Source: Eucalyptus grandis (lineage: Eukaryota > Streptophyta > Magnoliopsida > Myrtales > Myrtaceae). From it: a stretch of DNA of 64,000 nt. The position numbers were made by a program, and so were the translations under genes. Below are positions 20,641 to 33,255 of this stretch, in pieces; the first letter of the stretch is position 1; the number at the start of each line of letters is the position of its first letter. The stretch spans positions 18,650,910 to 18,714,909 of the forward strand of contig NC_052621.1 of assembly GCF_016545825.1 (NCBI RefSeq), read 5' to 3'. The notes under the pieces were generated by a model. The model was not told where the DNA came from, ran no database searches, and saw nothing but the letters and a program-made list of their open reading frames with translations.

Positions 20641-22885
20641 CTCAAAAACTTAAACTAAGAAAATTTTATGCATACTTACTTCCTCCACAAGATTGCCATT
20701 GAGAAAGGCATTTTTTTACATTTATTTAGAGGAAAGTCATCACGTAAAAGGACCAATAGCAAGAAGACTACAACTAATAGTAAGTCATGCAACTGAAGCA
20801 AAGGTCTCATCATAGTCAATGCCATATTCCTAAATAAAGCTTTTGGCTACAAGTTGAGCTTTGTAGTGTTTCACCATACCATCTACTTTAGTTTTGATCC
20901 TATAAACCCATTTACAACCTATAGCAAACATTCCATAAAGCAAATCAACCAAATACCAAGAACGAGATTTGTCTACGCTTGCAACTAATCTATCATTGCT
21001 TGTTGCCAAAGATTATTAGTGTGAGGTTCTATATATGTGCAAGGCTCATGAAAAGAAGCAACAGTAAATTAACAATGGAAATCACGAAGCCGAACATAAG
21101 GTTGACTTCCCGGTGGAGCAAGGAATAGGAGAAGATGGATTGGCCAAGGATGGAGAATCCACAAATGGCATCATAAGCTGCCGAGGTGGGATTGCTAGAG
21201 GTACCTGCATCAAGATTAGGAGGAAAAAACTTCAAAAAATTTAAGTGTGTCATATTAAGGAAATAGATCCATTAAAGGATTGGTAAAGAAACAAACAATG
21301 GATGGGATTCGAAAGGATGAATAAATGAGAACATCTTGTGTTTTCAAAAGATAACATGACAAAATATAAGAAGATGATTAGAGACAGGATCCTAACATCT
21401 ATACCCTTTGTGCTCAATGTCATACTAGAGGAAAAAACATAGACAAGCACAAGGTTCTAACTTTATACGTTCATTTGGAAGAAGATAGACAAAGCAAGGA
21501 CTAGCGAATTCAAAGAAGATTGTAATTAGGAACACAGCTATACAAGCGATCACAAGGAGATATGTTACCTATAGTTGGTGATAGAGTATGATTAATAATG
21601 TATACGATAGTATGGGAAGCCTCAAGCCAATATTGTTCTAGATAAAATACTAAGGTTAGATGAGTGCATACAACATCTAAGATGTGTTTATAGTTACACT
21701 CTACTCGACCATTTTGTCGAAAAGTTCTTGGACAAGAAATACAAAAATGGTGGTAAGGTTTTGAGATATAATTCTAATCAGTATGGAAAATATTGTTGTA
21801 TGGGAAATATTGTGCTTTAATCGTGACAACAAAATCATGATAGATGTGAACATGTTTAGATCAATTTTTCATAATATAAAATCATACATAAAGAGAATGA
21901 TCATTGAAAAATTCACAAAATAGCAAGATCTTCCCGAAGTGAGAGTAAAAATGGGCATGGAGCCTTAGAGTCTAATTTACCAAGATCAAATGGTAAAGTG
22001 TGATGTTTTCCCAACTTAAATGGCAAGCAATCAAAATAATTATTTTCAATGGAACTTAAACTACAACTTGAAATCAAATGACCTCATCTAGAATAAGAAA
22101 TATGACCCAAGAGAAAATGCCAAGTTTCAATTAATGCTATGGTAGCATGGGTTGTATTAGTGTTCGAAAGCTTTAAGGGGATGAGTTCGAATAAGCGTCC
22201 CACTTTACAGCTTGTCAAAATTGCCTGTGATGTCCATAAATCCTGTACACTACAACCATTGGAAGAGAAGGGAATGTCAAGATCAAGTTATAAAGAGAGT
22301 TTAAGAACCAAGAAATTGATGGGGTTGGGGAGTATGATAAAGAAAAATAATACTCAAGTGTAGAAATAATTTGTTATGAGCGGGTACTTCCCAATAGGTC
22401 ATCTATCTTGTCATGTTAAAACAAATTACAAGGCTTTTATTGCTATTAATGGCATATGTGTGATTTTCATCACAATTATATATGCCTTAGACTCGTACTA
22501 TATATAGGGGTAATATCTTTTATAATTGTAACATTGAAGCCTACAACCCTAAAACTTGCAACACAAATATTGATAACGAGATTGCCTAGTACAACACTGT
22601 GGTTTTCCCCTTCCTGATTTTGGGAGTGGTTTTTCACATAAAAGTTCTCACTTGTTTTTCTTCTCTATATTTCTCTTCAAATATTCACGTTCCTAATAGA
22701 AACTGTCAAGTAATGACAATGTGGACATCGAAACGTATTTTTTATGACTGACAATTGAATTATCTACTATATGACTAGTAGGTGCTTGTCAAGGTAATGA
22801 CTTTGACTTTAAAAAAAAAAAAAAATTGGAGCTGGAAGAATATGATTGCAATATGTAAAATCAAAGAACCATGAATCGGAACTAC

Positions 22886-23560
22886 CTAGAGTAGGAAAAA
22901 GTGTTCAAAAAGTCCTAAATCTTTTGCATTTATGTCAATTTAGTCATAAACCTTTTATTGGTGCCAATTTAGTCCTAAACATTTTCACTTGGTACCAATT
23001 CAATCCTTTCTGACTAAATTTGGCTGGATTTTACTAACTGGACACCGGTCGATTGATGTGGCACGATCGCGTTAACATGGACAACTTTTATTTTCTTTTT
23101 CCTTTTCTTTTTTTTTTCTTTTTTTCTTTTCTCCTTCTCCTCCTCCTTCCTCCAATTGATTGATAGACCTCAGCGACCAACCAAAGGCAACATACGGCGA
23201 GCCTCACCAATGACCACGAGGGCGGCCTTGTGCTGGGCAATGAGGCTTGCCCTCATCGGCCATGAGAGACGCTTAACCTCGCCAGCCTAGAGCAAGGCTG
23301 CTCTCTCGGCAACCGGCTAGAGGAAGGAAGAGGAGAAGGAAAAAATAAAAATAAAAATATTCAAAAATATTAAAATATTATTAAAAATTATCCACGTCAA
23401 CGCCGATCGTACCACGTCAGCCAGTCGATGTCCAGTCAGCAAAATCTGGCCAAAATTAGCCAGAAAGGACTGAATTAGCACCAAGTAAAAATGTTTACAA
23501 CTAAATTGACAAAAATGCAAAAAATTTATGACTTTTTAAACACTTTTCCCCCTAGAGTGA
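22886..23560. mobile_element. Mutator-like foldback element inside the copia remnant
   Basis: The element is 22895-23551, flanked by CTAGAGTAG and CTAGAGTGA (7 of 9 alike). The left arm GAAAAAGTGTTCAAAAAGTC, continuing through tttgcatttatgtcaatttag, is matched by the reverse complement of the right arm (aaaagtgtttaaaaagtcat and tttttgtcaatttag). A GC-rich core (about 23160-23310) has ggcgagcctcacc, gcggcc and cctcgcc words. It has no coding capacity. Confidence 0.75.
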
Positions 23561-24479
23561 GACAAAGCAAAAGTACGAGGGATAGAGGAGCTAGAACTAC
23601 TAGATTCTTAAAGAATGAAGTGTAGATCCTCTAAGGATTGAGTAACAAATGAGCTATTAGGGAAACCCTTAATGATAGAAACAATGGTGGTTGGGCGTGC
23701 AAGTGGAACTCTGTATCGGGATCGATTTTTTGTCCCATGGACTTCCTAAGTCGTCGTTGATAACAATTGGATACAAGGTAACCATTTCGGTGATGGCGCA
23801 CACAATATAATTTGCTTGATGAGGAAGTAGTAGGGTGGCAAGCATCTTGTCTATAAAAATAGACAAAATAGTGTGGTGCACCTTCAAAGTAGTGAGCCAA
23901 GTCTCCTCAATCAACAACTCTGAAACAATTGTCTCAAGATGAGATAATGGATCTCAATGTTAAAGTGAAGCTTGCACAAGTTCCAAACTCATTATTAAAT
24001 GCCACAAAAGTTGCATAACATGCATACAATTACAACATTTAAGAAACTTACGAGTATCGGCAACTACTTCCTATTGCCCCTCAAATAAGGCCAATTAATC
24101 CCTAGCATACATAGAGGACAAAAGTCGTTAATAGATTGACCAATCTTCCAATGCAGATGATATAGATTCTTTAACAACTTATATTGATCAGCAATATCCA
24201 AAGTGGAATAACAATTAGCAAGTAGATCTCACGCTTCCTTTGTTATATTGAGATGATTAAACTAAAGCACGATAGATGGAATCAAAGTGTTTCAAAACCA
24301 CATTCGGATTCGATGATTCTTGCTATCCTACTCGTTCGAATGCTCAACAAGTTTTTCTCTAGTTTCTTCAATAGTTCTAGTAAATGCACAAATATCACTA
24401 GTGATGTAACTCCTTGCATCCACTCAAAAAACTCGATATTTTTTTAGCCCAGGTGACATAGCAGAGCAATGGTACAGTC

Positions 24480-24545
24480 ACGGTAAATAATGACGTGGCA
24501 GGGTGACGTGGCAGAGCGATGTGGCAAGCTAATGTGGCAACAATT
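24480..24545 (+). repeat. Degenerate short tandem repeat (gtggcag-gtgac type)
   Basis: Units such as gacgtggcagggt, gacgtggcagagc, gatgtggcaagct, and aatgtggcaac follow one another. It lies in the untranslated or gag-leader part of the copia remnant. Confidence 0.6.
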
Positions 24546-25590
24546 GCGTTAGCAATCCCAACTAGAGCCCTTGGTCACGTGCGTTGCACATGAGCGAGTG
24601 GATCTCGCATGTCGAAGCTTTCTTTAGCACATGAAGGGGCGTGTAGGTGGCGTTTCGAGACCGCGTTTGGCTACTTGGACTCGCCAGAGGACGTTGAACC
24701 TGGTCGTGGCGCTTCATTTTCAAAATAGCCAACGAAAAGCGTCAAAAAAAGCCCTTATAGGTGATGTGCTTTAGTGTCCGAGACATGACAACGCGTGTGG
24801 AGGCATCTGGTGTCTGTTCACGATGAAATTTTAGAATCCGATTCATCTTAGGGTGGCGAGTCCAACAGTGGTGTCTCTTTTCCCAAATGAGCAGTGAACA
24901 AGTCTTGAACAACGGCTGAAGCGGTGGACTTGATAACGAAACTTGAACGACGCGGCCAAAGCAAGGACCGACGTGATGGGCACTTCCTTAGATAATGATG
25001 ACTTCGATATCAAGAGAAAAACAATGTGGTTAGAAACATGAATTTTTTGTATCTTTCATTATATACAATGAATTGTACATAAGCATTTATAGGTTTTATA
25101 GGAAACTATCTAATATAACAAAATATTATAATATCAATTACAATCAATTAGGAATATATTAAGATTCTCATAAAATTATCTAATAAATTGCTTGCAAACT
25201 ACTTTCGTACTTAACATGTTCATAGTGTGTTTCATGGACTTCCAAATAGCTAAGCATCTAATACTAGTGCCCCTGAATTATTATAATACAAAATTATTTG
25301 TTTCGAAAGAAAAAAAAAGGATCCACAAATTGAACCGGACCTTCTTCTTAACCAAACTAAACCGCAAAGTCGAAGCGTACGTATTACCTATTAACAATTT
25401 TGATCATACACAAGCGAAGTAGCCTCTATTTTCTAAAATATAAAATCAAAAGAAGAAAAAACGATTTGGTTCCTAACTACAATTTGGCTAGACCTGATTT
25501 TTTTGTCTTTTCCTGGACATATTAATGCTGTTTTGATTCATTTGACGTTCTAAACACAACAACAGATAATAGATGTGTGACTATCCAATA

Positions 25591-25980
25591 TGACTAATGC
25601 CACGAAAAACTCTTAATTAGTATACATGTAATAAATTTATCTTAAACTAATTTTTTAATATAAAAAATCCCAAACTAATACATATGCGATAAATTTATCT
25701 CCCATTACTTATCACTAAATTGAATTAGTATCGTGAAGAACTCCAAATTAGTACACATTTGACAAACAGAAAGTAAAACTTTAAATCGGTACACATATCA
25801 ATTGCCATGCATTATTTAGTTTAACAATTTAATAGTAAAATTTAATGAAAACTAAGGGATAATAAATTTATTAGATGTGTACTGGTTTATGGTTTTTTTG
25901 TGGTCAAAAAATTAATTTAAAAATAAATTTAACACAGATGTACCAATTTAAAATTGTTCATGGTACTATGTTCACCATAC
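25591..25980. mobile_element. AT-rich inverted-repeat element, second type
   Basis: The left part (cacgaaaaactcttaattag, acatgtaataaatttatct) and the right part, which reads back as taccatgaacaattttaaat and ttggtacatctgtgttaaat, are inverted. Internal sub-repeats of the form aactaatttttta-aaa-tcccaaactaatacat recur. The same vocabulary is found in the element at 36.16-37.09 kb. Ends are approximate. Confidence 0.45.
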
Positions 25981-26379
25981 CTAATAAAGAAAAGGACTTC
26001 ACGAAGCCATTTATGTTAGGAAACATGTTTTAAAAATGTGCACATCTCGTCAAAGTAGCTGATATAAACCCACTAGCCCGCGAGTACAACATTCATTCAA
26101 GAAATCTTAAAAAGCATGAGTACCGTGAGTCGGAGTCGGGTACTAGTCTAATCGGGAAGCATCTGTCATTCTAGAAAAAGAATGATGCAGATGAAATCCC
26201 TGTATTCATCAACAAATCCTATGACCAATAGGAATATGTATTTCCTTGAAAGGATCGACCCTCGTCACAATACTATTTTGCATCTGAGACATGGTCGATG
26301 ACTTCAAAATCGATAGGACGACGAAGGGTCGTTTGGAGTTCCAACGATGGAATGAACTTCGCATCGAACGATAGACCGT

Positions 26380-26698
26380 TGACACTTTATGAGCGACCGA
26401 GCTAAGGTCCTGCTCGATGCCCTGCAGATAGAAGATCATGTGCCAAGGGAAGTCGAGGCGCTTATCTTGGACGCCCGAACCCGGTTGGCTTGGTTGAACA
26501 AAATCTCCATGGCCCGTTGCGGTAGAGATGCTAATGAAGCAGCTAATTAAATACTTTGCCCTCTTCTTGGTTGGACCAGCTCCTCAACTCTTTTGGGATT
26601 TACCATGTTTTGATATCTCTTCTTTGGGCTTTTTGTCCAAGGAATCTCGTTGTTAAATAAAAGGAATTTTTGGACAAAAAAGAAAAAAGAAAAAAAAG
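26380..26698 (+). mobile_element. LINE-type RNase H C-terminal fragment with 3' tail
   Basis: A plus-strand frame reads RAKVLLDALQIEDHVPREVE, continues ALILDARTRLAWLNKISMA, and ends CGRDANEAAN before a stop. This is the C-terminal part of the plant LINE/RVT_3 RNase H-like domain (the RDANxAAH motif). A 3' region follows (ttgggctttttgtccaagga) and ends in an A-rich tail at 26676-26698. It is a 5'-truncated retroelement copy. Confidence 0.6.
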
Positions 26699-27252
26699 CG
26701 AGGTTCTGCATTAATATTCTGAAGTTTGTAAAAGAGGGGTTTTGATGGTTTCGCGAAATACACATGCATACGTATAAATGGAAACAAATACCATTTCGAA
26801 GCGTCCGCATTCCGGTTGAAACTTTTCTAAGGTTTAATTCTAAGTTTCCTTCCCACTACCAGCTTCAAGTATGTGGAATCAATTTAGTCCAAATGTATTT
26901 TTGTTACGATGTTGAATTCTAGTTCATTTGATCTTGATATTCTGGTTTCGTCTAGTGTGCAAATGTAGAGTTCTTGATCGAGTTTCCTGCTCAATGTCAG
27001 CGTTGAGTTCATAAGCACATTCAACCGTCGAATAGACAGGAGGGAGAAGGTATTGATATTTACATTCTTCTGTAACCGTGATTTAGATGGAGATGCTTTC
27101 CCCAGCACCGAACTTGCTGCTCTCATTCTTGAATCCAAGGATTCTGCGGCCGTAATGGGACGTCTTCAGAATCTTTACGGTATCATTCAACAGCCGTGCT
27201 ATTACCAGCAGTTCCTTGTCCTCATTTCAACTGAGAGAGGTGGCCGCCGCTA

Positions 27253-30200
27253 TCATGGGAGAGGCTCCATCGGTGGCAACTCGTTTTCTTCATCACTCAT
27301 CTCTAGCGACAAGTGAGGAACCTAAAAAACAAAACTTTCAGATAAATTTACGCGGTGACTGGTGATTGTAAAGAGAAGCAGAGAATTACATAATGCAAGT
27401 TAGTTGCATGGTGCCTCTGTTTCAGGCAGTTTTATTTCCAGATCATAAGTAGCAGCAAGGAAATCAAACAGTGACATTCTACTGCAATTTTCTCTAAAGA
27501 ACTTGATACTTAGAGCAATACTATGATGGAATAACGGCCATGAGAAATCAAAGAATAATCATCTAGTGACCTGTTGACGTCGATGCTGGATGGCAGAGCA
27601 TGCTTTGACCACAAGGAACAGAAGTAACTGCAATCAAAGCAACATGTCAGCACTTTTCTTATATCATCAATTTTAGGTTAGAAGGAACAGTTCTTCTGAC
27701 AAGCCTCACCGTGACCAATGGCAGTGAGTAATCTCCAGCTCCGATGAGCACAATTGGTAAAGTTTGCTTCAGGAGAGAAGAACTATAAACTGTCAAACAA
27801 CGAAAAGTAATTTCTTTGGCTCAATACCGTTGTTTCATCCAAGCCAGGAGAAGGTGTTTCAATCCCCTTGTCCTAGCTTAAATAGGGGCAAATAGAAGAA
27901 AGATTGTAGATTGATATGGCCAGCCTGTTTTTCGAAAAAGGAATTGATATACAGCATAAAATGCTGGAAATCAAATAACTAAATATTGTAGATGTGCAAC
28001 AGCAACTTCCATGACTTGCACCAATGTAAATGTTTGTAAGATTAAGTAAGGGGGGAATTAGCTGTTGAACTAGTACTGTACTTGACTCTAGATAATGCAA
28101 AATTAACTGTATTGGATCTTCTGAATGAGAAAGAAGAAACACTTACTTGAATAAGAAATACGAGCAAACGTGACTAAGAAACATGAACAGCTTTAAGAAG
28201 TGTGTAATTTAAGGTCAAATAGAGTTCTTTTGGAATAGGTAAATTCACCTCCAATAAACAGACAGTGGTATTCATTGAAGCATGAACGGTTTCTAGTGTA
28301 AAGCTTCGGCTTGAATACCTCCTCAAAAGAGTGGAAGACTACTGCTGGAAAATGATTGAGGCAGTAACAAATTAGGGAATAGGTGGACGTGTCTGTGAGA
28401 AGCTTAAAGAAGAGACAATAGAGGACAGCGAAAGACGTGGATGAGCAAATAGTCTGCTGAAAAATTTTCCTGTTGCTCAACTGGAAACAAGTTCTATAAG
28501 AGATTCAAAGATACCACTTGTGCACAGTTTGGACAAGACTACTTAATATTTGGATACGGCTTGTGAACAAATCGAGGTCAGGCCCAGAATTCATTTACTA
28601 GCCACCCGACAGCGAAGTCTCCGCACAGAAATCATGAGCATATACAGTTTTTCCCACGTCTTTAGTTCCAACCGAAAATTAATCAATTTCTTTAAATTAA
28701 TTTCACTGAGTTTCAGGAGATCTTTTCTGCACTCTGAAGAGCCCTTAGAAAGAGATCATGATTACCCTGCTTGATTATAAAACCTATTTTTGAAAGGTTA
28801 ACAACCTGTCTGCTATCTATGTTCCTTTTAGTCTATTTTACCGTGGATAAAAAATAAATAAAATCCATCTGACTTGCAAGTAGTATAATAAACGCCAAGA
28901 GGCCCAAGAAATTGTGATGAGTTCTTCAATACAAATTTAATAAGGTCCATGTTTTCTGCCAGAAATATCAGCATCATTATTCCCTGCTGATTCTATTCAA
29001 TTATGTCTTTATATGTATAATGGACAACATGAGATGGTATGTGTATGTCTATGGGGGGTGCAAGGGTATGCTGCACATGTCCATGCACGAGAGAGAGAGA
29101 GAGAGAGAGTATACAATTATGGTAACTATGCGGAAGCACATCAACCCCCCAGAAGGAGTTGAGTAATCCTCAAAGTCAGTATCTGAAAAATCATTATCCG
29201 AAGAAACCGTTGCTACGGTTCGTGGGTCAAGCAGATCCCTTCTGGTAATTCCCCAAATTCCCCTGAAAAGACACGCTTAACATATATTAAATAATCTCTG
29301 GTAACAGGGGACTTCCTATTTTGCAAGACTTAAGAACAAACATTGGAGGAAACGTCAAATTTTATTCAAGCATGGAAACATTTAAATATGATACCTGAAG
29401 CTCAAAGGAAAACTTCCTTGCCGGATCAGAGGAGGCGGTGCTGTATAGTTAGGTGTGAATTGCTACAGTCTCATGGAATTTGTGATCACTTTCTTTAATT
29501 AGATAAACTCTTGACACTTTTCTCTAGATAAATCGCAAGTTCTGATAAGAAATAGCGAACCTGGAGGCAAATCTCACAGGTGGTGTCACCCTTCGCACTG
29601 CACCATCTCTGGACGCAGTCACGGTGAGCATACTGAAAATAACCGGAAAATACACAGTTCAATCAAAACCGGAGTATTGCAGCAAGTAATGTAATATGAA
29701 AAAGGGAAATCACAAGACTCCTGCTGCTCTAATTAATCACAGATGCTGAATTGTATATAGTACAGGCTCTCTCCATTCACACCGCAGAGAAAAAAGAAGC
29801 CATGATCACAAAGTATGAAGCGATGGATGCAATGCATTTACCAAGTGTTGGATATTATTTTGGGACTGAATCTCGAGAAAAATAATGTCTCCATTAGTCA
29901 AGAGTCAAACATCAGTGCAGCTATGGATGAGCAACTAGTCACGTAGAGCATTTGCCTACTAAAAAAGAAAGAAGAGTAGAACATCTACAAAACCTAAGTC
30001 CCTTCCTTTTTTATGTGCGGTATACATTGTCAAAACTGTTCTATACTTCACTATGTTATTATTCTGTATCTTTTCTTTCAATGCAATGCTTCATATTACT
30101 TGTTCAGCCTCCAATCTTAACCATGCCCAGCACACACAACTGCTACAAAGTGATATTGCAAAGCTCAATTCAGCGAACTATAGCTTTATAGTGATCAACT

Positions 30201-30584
30201 TAACAGATTTCTTAGTTTGTGGTCCTAATAAAGTTGCCAGAGAACTTAACCACCAGATGACTTGAAAATGTACTGAAACATGCAAAACAGAGGACATCTC
30301 TGCAATCTGCAAATCGAACTGCATCTGACCTTCAAGCTGCCGCAGCACGCACATGGTGTTTCCATATTTAAGTTTTCATCGTCATCATGGCAAATCCTAC
30401 ACTGTACCAACTCCCTCCGAGTGGAGAGGATTGTCATGTTCATCTCACCAGTAGAAATATCGGCTGTAGGTTCTTTACACGGAGACATCAACACCTGCCG
30501 AATACTGTCCTCACTCTCAATAGCAGCTTCTGAGGTAGAGTCAGCAGTTAAACGATTCACGACCAACATGAAATGGTCCCCCAT
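27253..30584 (-). CDS. RING-CH (MARCH-type) zinc-finger membrane protein, probable E3 ligase, with a 2-nt frameshift
   Basis: Seven coding exons on the minus strand: 30584-30330, 29632-29561, 29462-29395, 29262-29115, 27789-27710, 27627-27571 and 27321-27253 (stop TGA). The start MGDHFMLVVNRL matches the usual start of this plant family. The RING-CH finger is split by intron 1: CRICHDDD-CACCGSLK in exon 1 and YAHRDCVQRWCSAKGDTTCE then ICLQ in exon 2. Exons 3 and 4 give TAPPPLIRQGSFPLSFRGIW and ITRRDLLDPR, a plant DUF3675-like region, then CFRIVTII starting a membrane segment. Exon 5 reads FIVLL and then, two bases out of frame, LKQTLPIVLIGAGDYSLPLV. Without the two extra bases the protein is about 248 residues; read literally it stops in exon 5. 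The family are predicted membrane E3 ubiquitin ligases. Confidence 0.8.
29091..29111 (+). repeat. (GA)n microsatellite in intron 4 of the RING-CH gene
   Basis: About ten GA units; on the gene strand (CT)n begins four bases after the proposed exon 4 donor GTATA. It contributes to the intron's extreme 5' end. Confidence 0.9.
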
Positions 30585-30599
30585 CCCTAGAAAGCTGTT

Positions 30600-31900
30600 T
30601 CGCACAAACAGATCTTCTAGATACAAGCAGAACCTTCTGAACCAACTTGAAAGAGATAAAACCTCAATGAGCTCCCTGCGTCAGAGTATCAAATGTTCAG
30701 CATCATTAAGAAGTGCAATAGAGAACAGCTTATTATTAGTAAGTAGGCACAATGTCTGGACGACACTGATCCATCATGGAAATGGCCAAAAACTGCGGTG
30801 ACATTCTTATTTTTACCATGGCATGGAGGATAATTAACTTAAATAGAAAAAGATCACAAGAAAATGAAGAGAAGTTTCTGTTAGGTATCTTTTCAGGACA
30901 TCGACTACTAATGTTTCTGTTTCCATAATCAATTCTGTGAGGTGAGCTGGATCATTACAGTTTGATGTGAAAAAAGCGCAATAATATACAGACCAATCAA
31001 GTGCAAAACAATGTGAGAGTGACAATCTGTTGTGATGGTTATTCAGAAGCTAAATAGCGAGGAGCAAGCGCTACACAGTAAGGTATATGATACGAAGGAA
31101 CACAACTGCCAACACGTTCCCACTATTAAGCCAATACAAAACAGCTATAAAAGCATTGAGCAGTGGTCAAGCACCAAAAAGCTACAAGGACAGCAGAGAA
31201 TGTGTTACTGGGACATCAATCTAACATAGTATTGACGCCACAATAAAATTGGAATAATCAACATCAAAGCAAAACATGAACGAGTACAGAAACCTTAAGC
31301 ATAACATATGATGTTTAGAGAAGATCAAAAGTGGATTTACCTCACACATCTGAATTCTGGAATGGCGACCCATCTTCATTATGCCTTAAACCTTTAGGCA
31401 AGAAGTAACCAAAAAAAAAAAGAATCCAAATGAGACCAAGTAGGAAAGAAATAATGAAGATAAAAAAGCAACAAACGGTAGAAATCAAAGGCAAGAAACG
31501 AGGCTGAATCTAGGAAAAAAACCGAGAATGACGGAAACGAGAATAAGAAAACCGCAAAGGAACCAACTATTGTCATCCCCATATTCAGTCCCAACTCGTG
31601 TTCTGCACTCAAACCAATGTACGGAGAGAGAGAGAGTCGGCAAGAGAGAAGCAGCTCGCGAAAAGCTGAACTGATATAGAGGAACGGCCTTGATGAGCAT
31701 GTGAGGAAGATCAAATGCTCAAGAAAGAGAGAAGCTTCTTGCAGGAAAGGGAAAGGGGGTGTCCGCAACATGAAGAAGGCACGCAATCTTTTCCCTTTCT
31801 TCCTTCCTTCGATGCACTGTCTTTGTTTCGCACAAAGAAAGAGATGGAGTGTTTTCCCTCCCCATTATCCGCATACTCGTGCTCAGGTGATTCTTGCTGC
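30600..31900 (-). promoter_or_regulatory. Probable 5' UTR intron and promoter region of the RING-CH gene
   Basis: On the minus strand a candidate leader exon ends CAGATGTGTGAG followed by the donor GTAAATCC (about 31345), and a candidate acceptor TTGTATCTAG lies near 30606, just upstream of the start codon. GA/CT-rich tracts (gagagagagag near 31624) are typical of plant leaders. No TATA box is assigned, and the transcription start is not visible. Confidence 0.35.
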
Positions 31901-32324
31901 ATCTTCGTTGAATGCGTCTGAACGTCTCTCTTCCTCTGCCCGTGTTGATTCGCGGGCGAAGGAGGGAAAGTCTAGGGAAAAGGTGATGGAGATTCCAACC
32001 GCAACAGCCTGTCCCACGTAGTACGTTTACGTACCCTTGCGAGCCAAGAAGGGCCCCCCGCGCTCGCTTTCTTCCTCTGGGCCTGGACCGGCCCGATTTG
32101 GCCCGGTCCAATTCGGTACGGGCCAAGGCGTTTGGTTCGGTCTTATCAATGGGGTTATAATATAGTTAGGCCCGACACTATGATGTCATGTGCGTGTCTC
32201 TACTGCATTTTCTCAATCATGGGAAGAAAAGCTGAATAAGAAGCGAGAATATAACTACTTCAAGTGACCGACCGATTTCTGAGGCCCAGCAGACCATGGG
32301 CCAATTTCAACACTTAAAATTAGC

Positions 32325-32498
32325 CTTTGAGTAGCCAAGACCCAAAGGCTAAATTATTTCCCCAATAATTGGTTAGCTTATCCCCTTCAACCCTTCTGGG
32401 AGTTACTTTGTTTAGATGTTCCCTTAGCGAGCACTTATGTTTGAACACTTTTATTAAATAAATTCGTATTCCAACCAAAAAAAAAAAAAAAAAAAAAC
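32325..32498 (+). mobile_element. LINE 3' UTR fragment with poly(A)
   Basis: The text ccttcaacccttctgggagttac, then gtttgaacacttttattaaataaattcgtattcc, and an A run at 32478-32498 is the 3' end seen in plant L1-like elements. No coding part remains. Confidence 0.55.
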
Positions 32499-33255
32499 AA
32501 AGTGACCGACCAATTCGACAAAAAAAGAAAATTAGTTCAAGTGATTTTTTGATCAAATTCATGAGGGCGTTGTTGGAAGTGCTTTTGAAAAAATAACATT
32601 GATATAGGAAATGACAATCAATGATGGTTATTTCCCCGAACCTACTTCATGCCAATACGTTATTGAATAATTCATTTGATTTTGATCCTTGTAAATTGAA
32701 AAGGGACTCCATTAAATTTACACGAATTTATAGAATTTATAGATGGCACGTTTCTAAGTAAAAGAACGGTTGGGCTTAAAAAAAGTCGGACTGACATTAA
32801 CTACTACTCACTAGCGTTAGCTTGTGTATTGGTGTTTCCAGCCATGCACTTACACACTCAATCCCGCACAATAAATTTGTAGATAATACCCACATAATCA
32901 TTTCTCTCTTCAGAGACTGTGCCCAAAGATGGAGCTCTAGTTTGAACTATAGTTTCTTCGTACTCAATAATTCAATTGAGTCGAGTTGAATTAAGTTACC
33001 TATACTAGTCGAGGAACTTGAGCTTGGGATTGCATCCGTTTGACTCGACTCAACCCAACTTGTTTACACCTTCAGCTATTAAATTCGTTGTTCAGATTAA
33101 GTATTGGGAAAATTAATAGAAACTAACGAGGTCCAATCTTCCAAAGCCAAACAAAGAATATAGGCACCACATGCCTGTGAGATTACATGAGTTGAATCGG
33201 GGCAATACATGAGCTTATGGCCAACATTTCAAAAGCACCCTTTTTGTACAAAATC

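Larger units (their letters stand above)
20640..25218 (-). mobile_element. Decayed Ty1/copia retrotransposon, minus strand, with a nested insertion
   Basis: Read on the minus strand the order is as expected for copia. A 5' LTR lies at about 25218-25036 (starts TGTTAAGTACGAAAG, ends near the CATGTTTCTAACCACA motif). It is followed by a primer-binding-like TGATATCGAAGTC near 25010. Broken gag-like frames lie at 24450-23560. Integrase (SCPRTFRQNGRVE, 21.75 kb) and reverse transcriptase (AIGCKWVYRIKTKVDGMVKH, then QLVAKSF and YDETFASV, 20.9 kb) follow. Many stops and shifts occur. No 3' LTR was recognised. A foldback element at 22.9-23.55 kb interrupts it. A plus-strand LTR-like stretch at about 22370-22690 may be another insertion. 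Confidence 0.65.

Noticed and set aside
23631..23917. Two overlapping minus frames of 82-89 residues
   Set aside because: They fall in the gag part of the copia remnant and have no independent support.
31394..32126. Cluster of frames on both strands upstream of the RING-CH gene
   Set aside because: They overlap one another in several frames, show Ser/Phe/Leu or Arg/Glu low-complexity text, and fit a GA/CT-rich leader and promoter.
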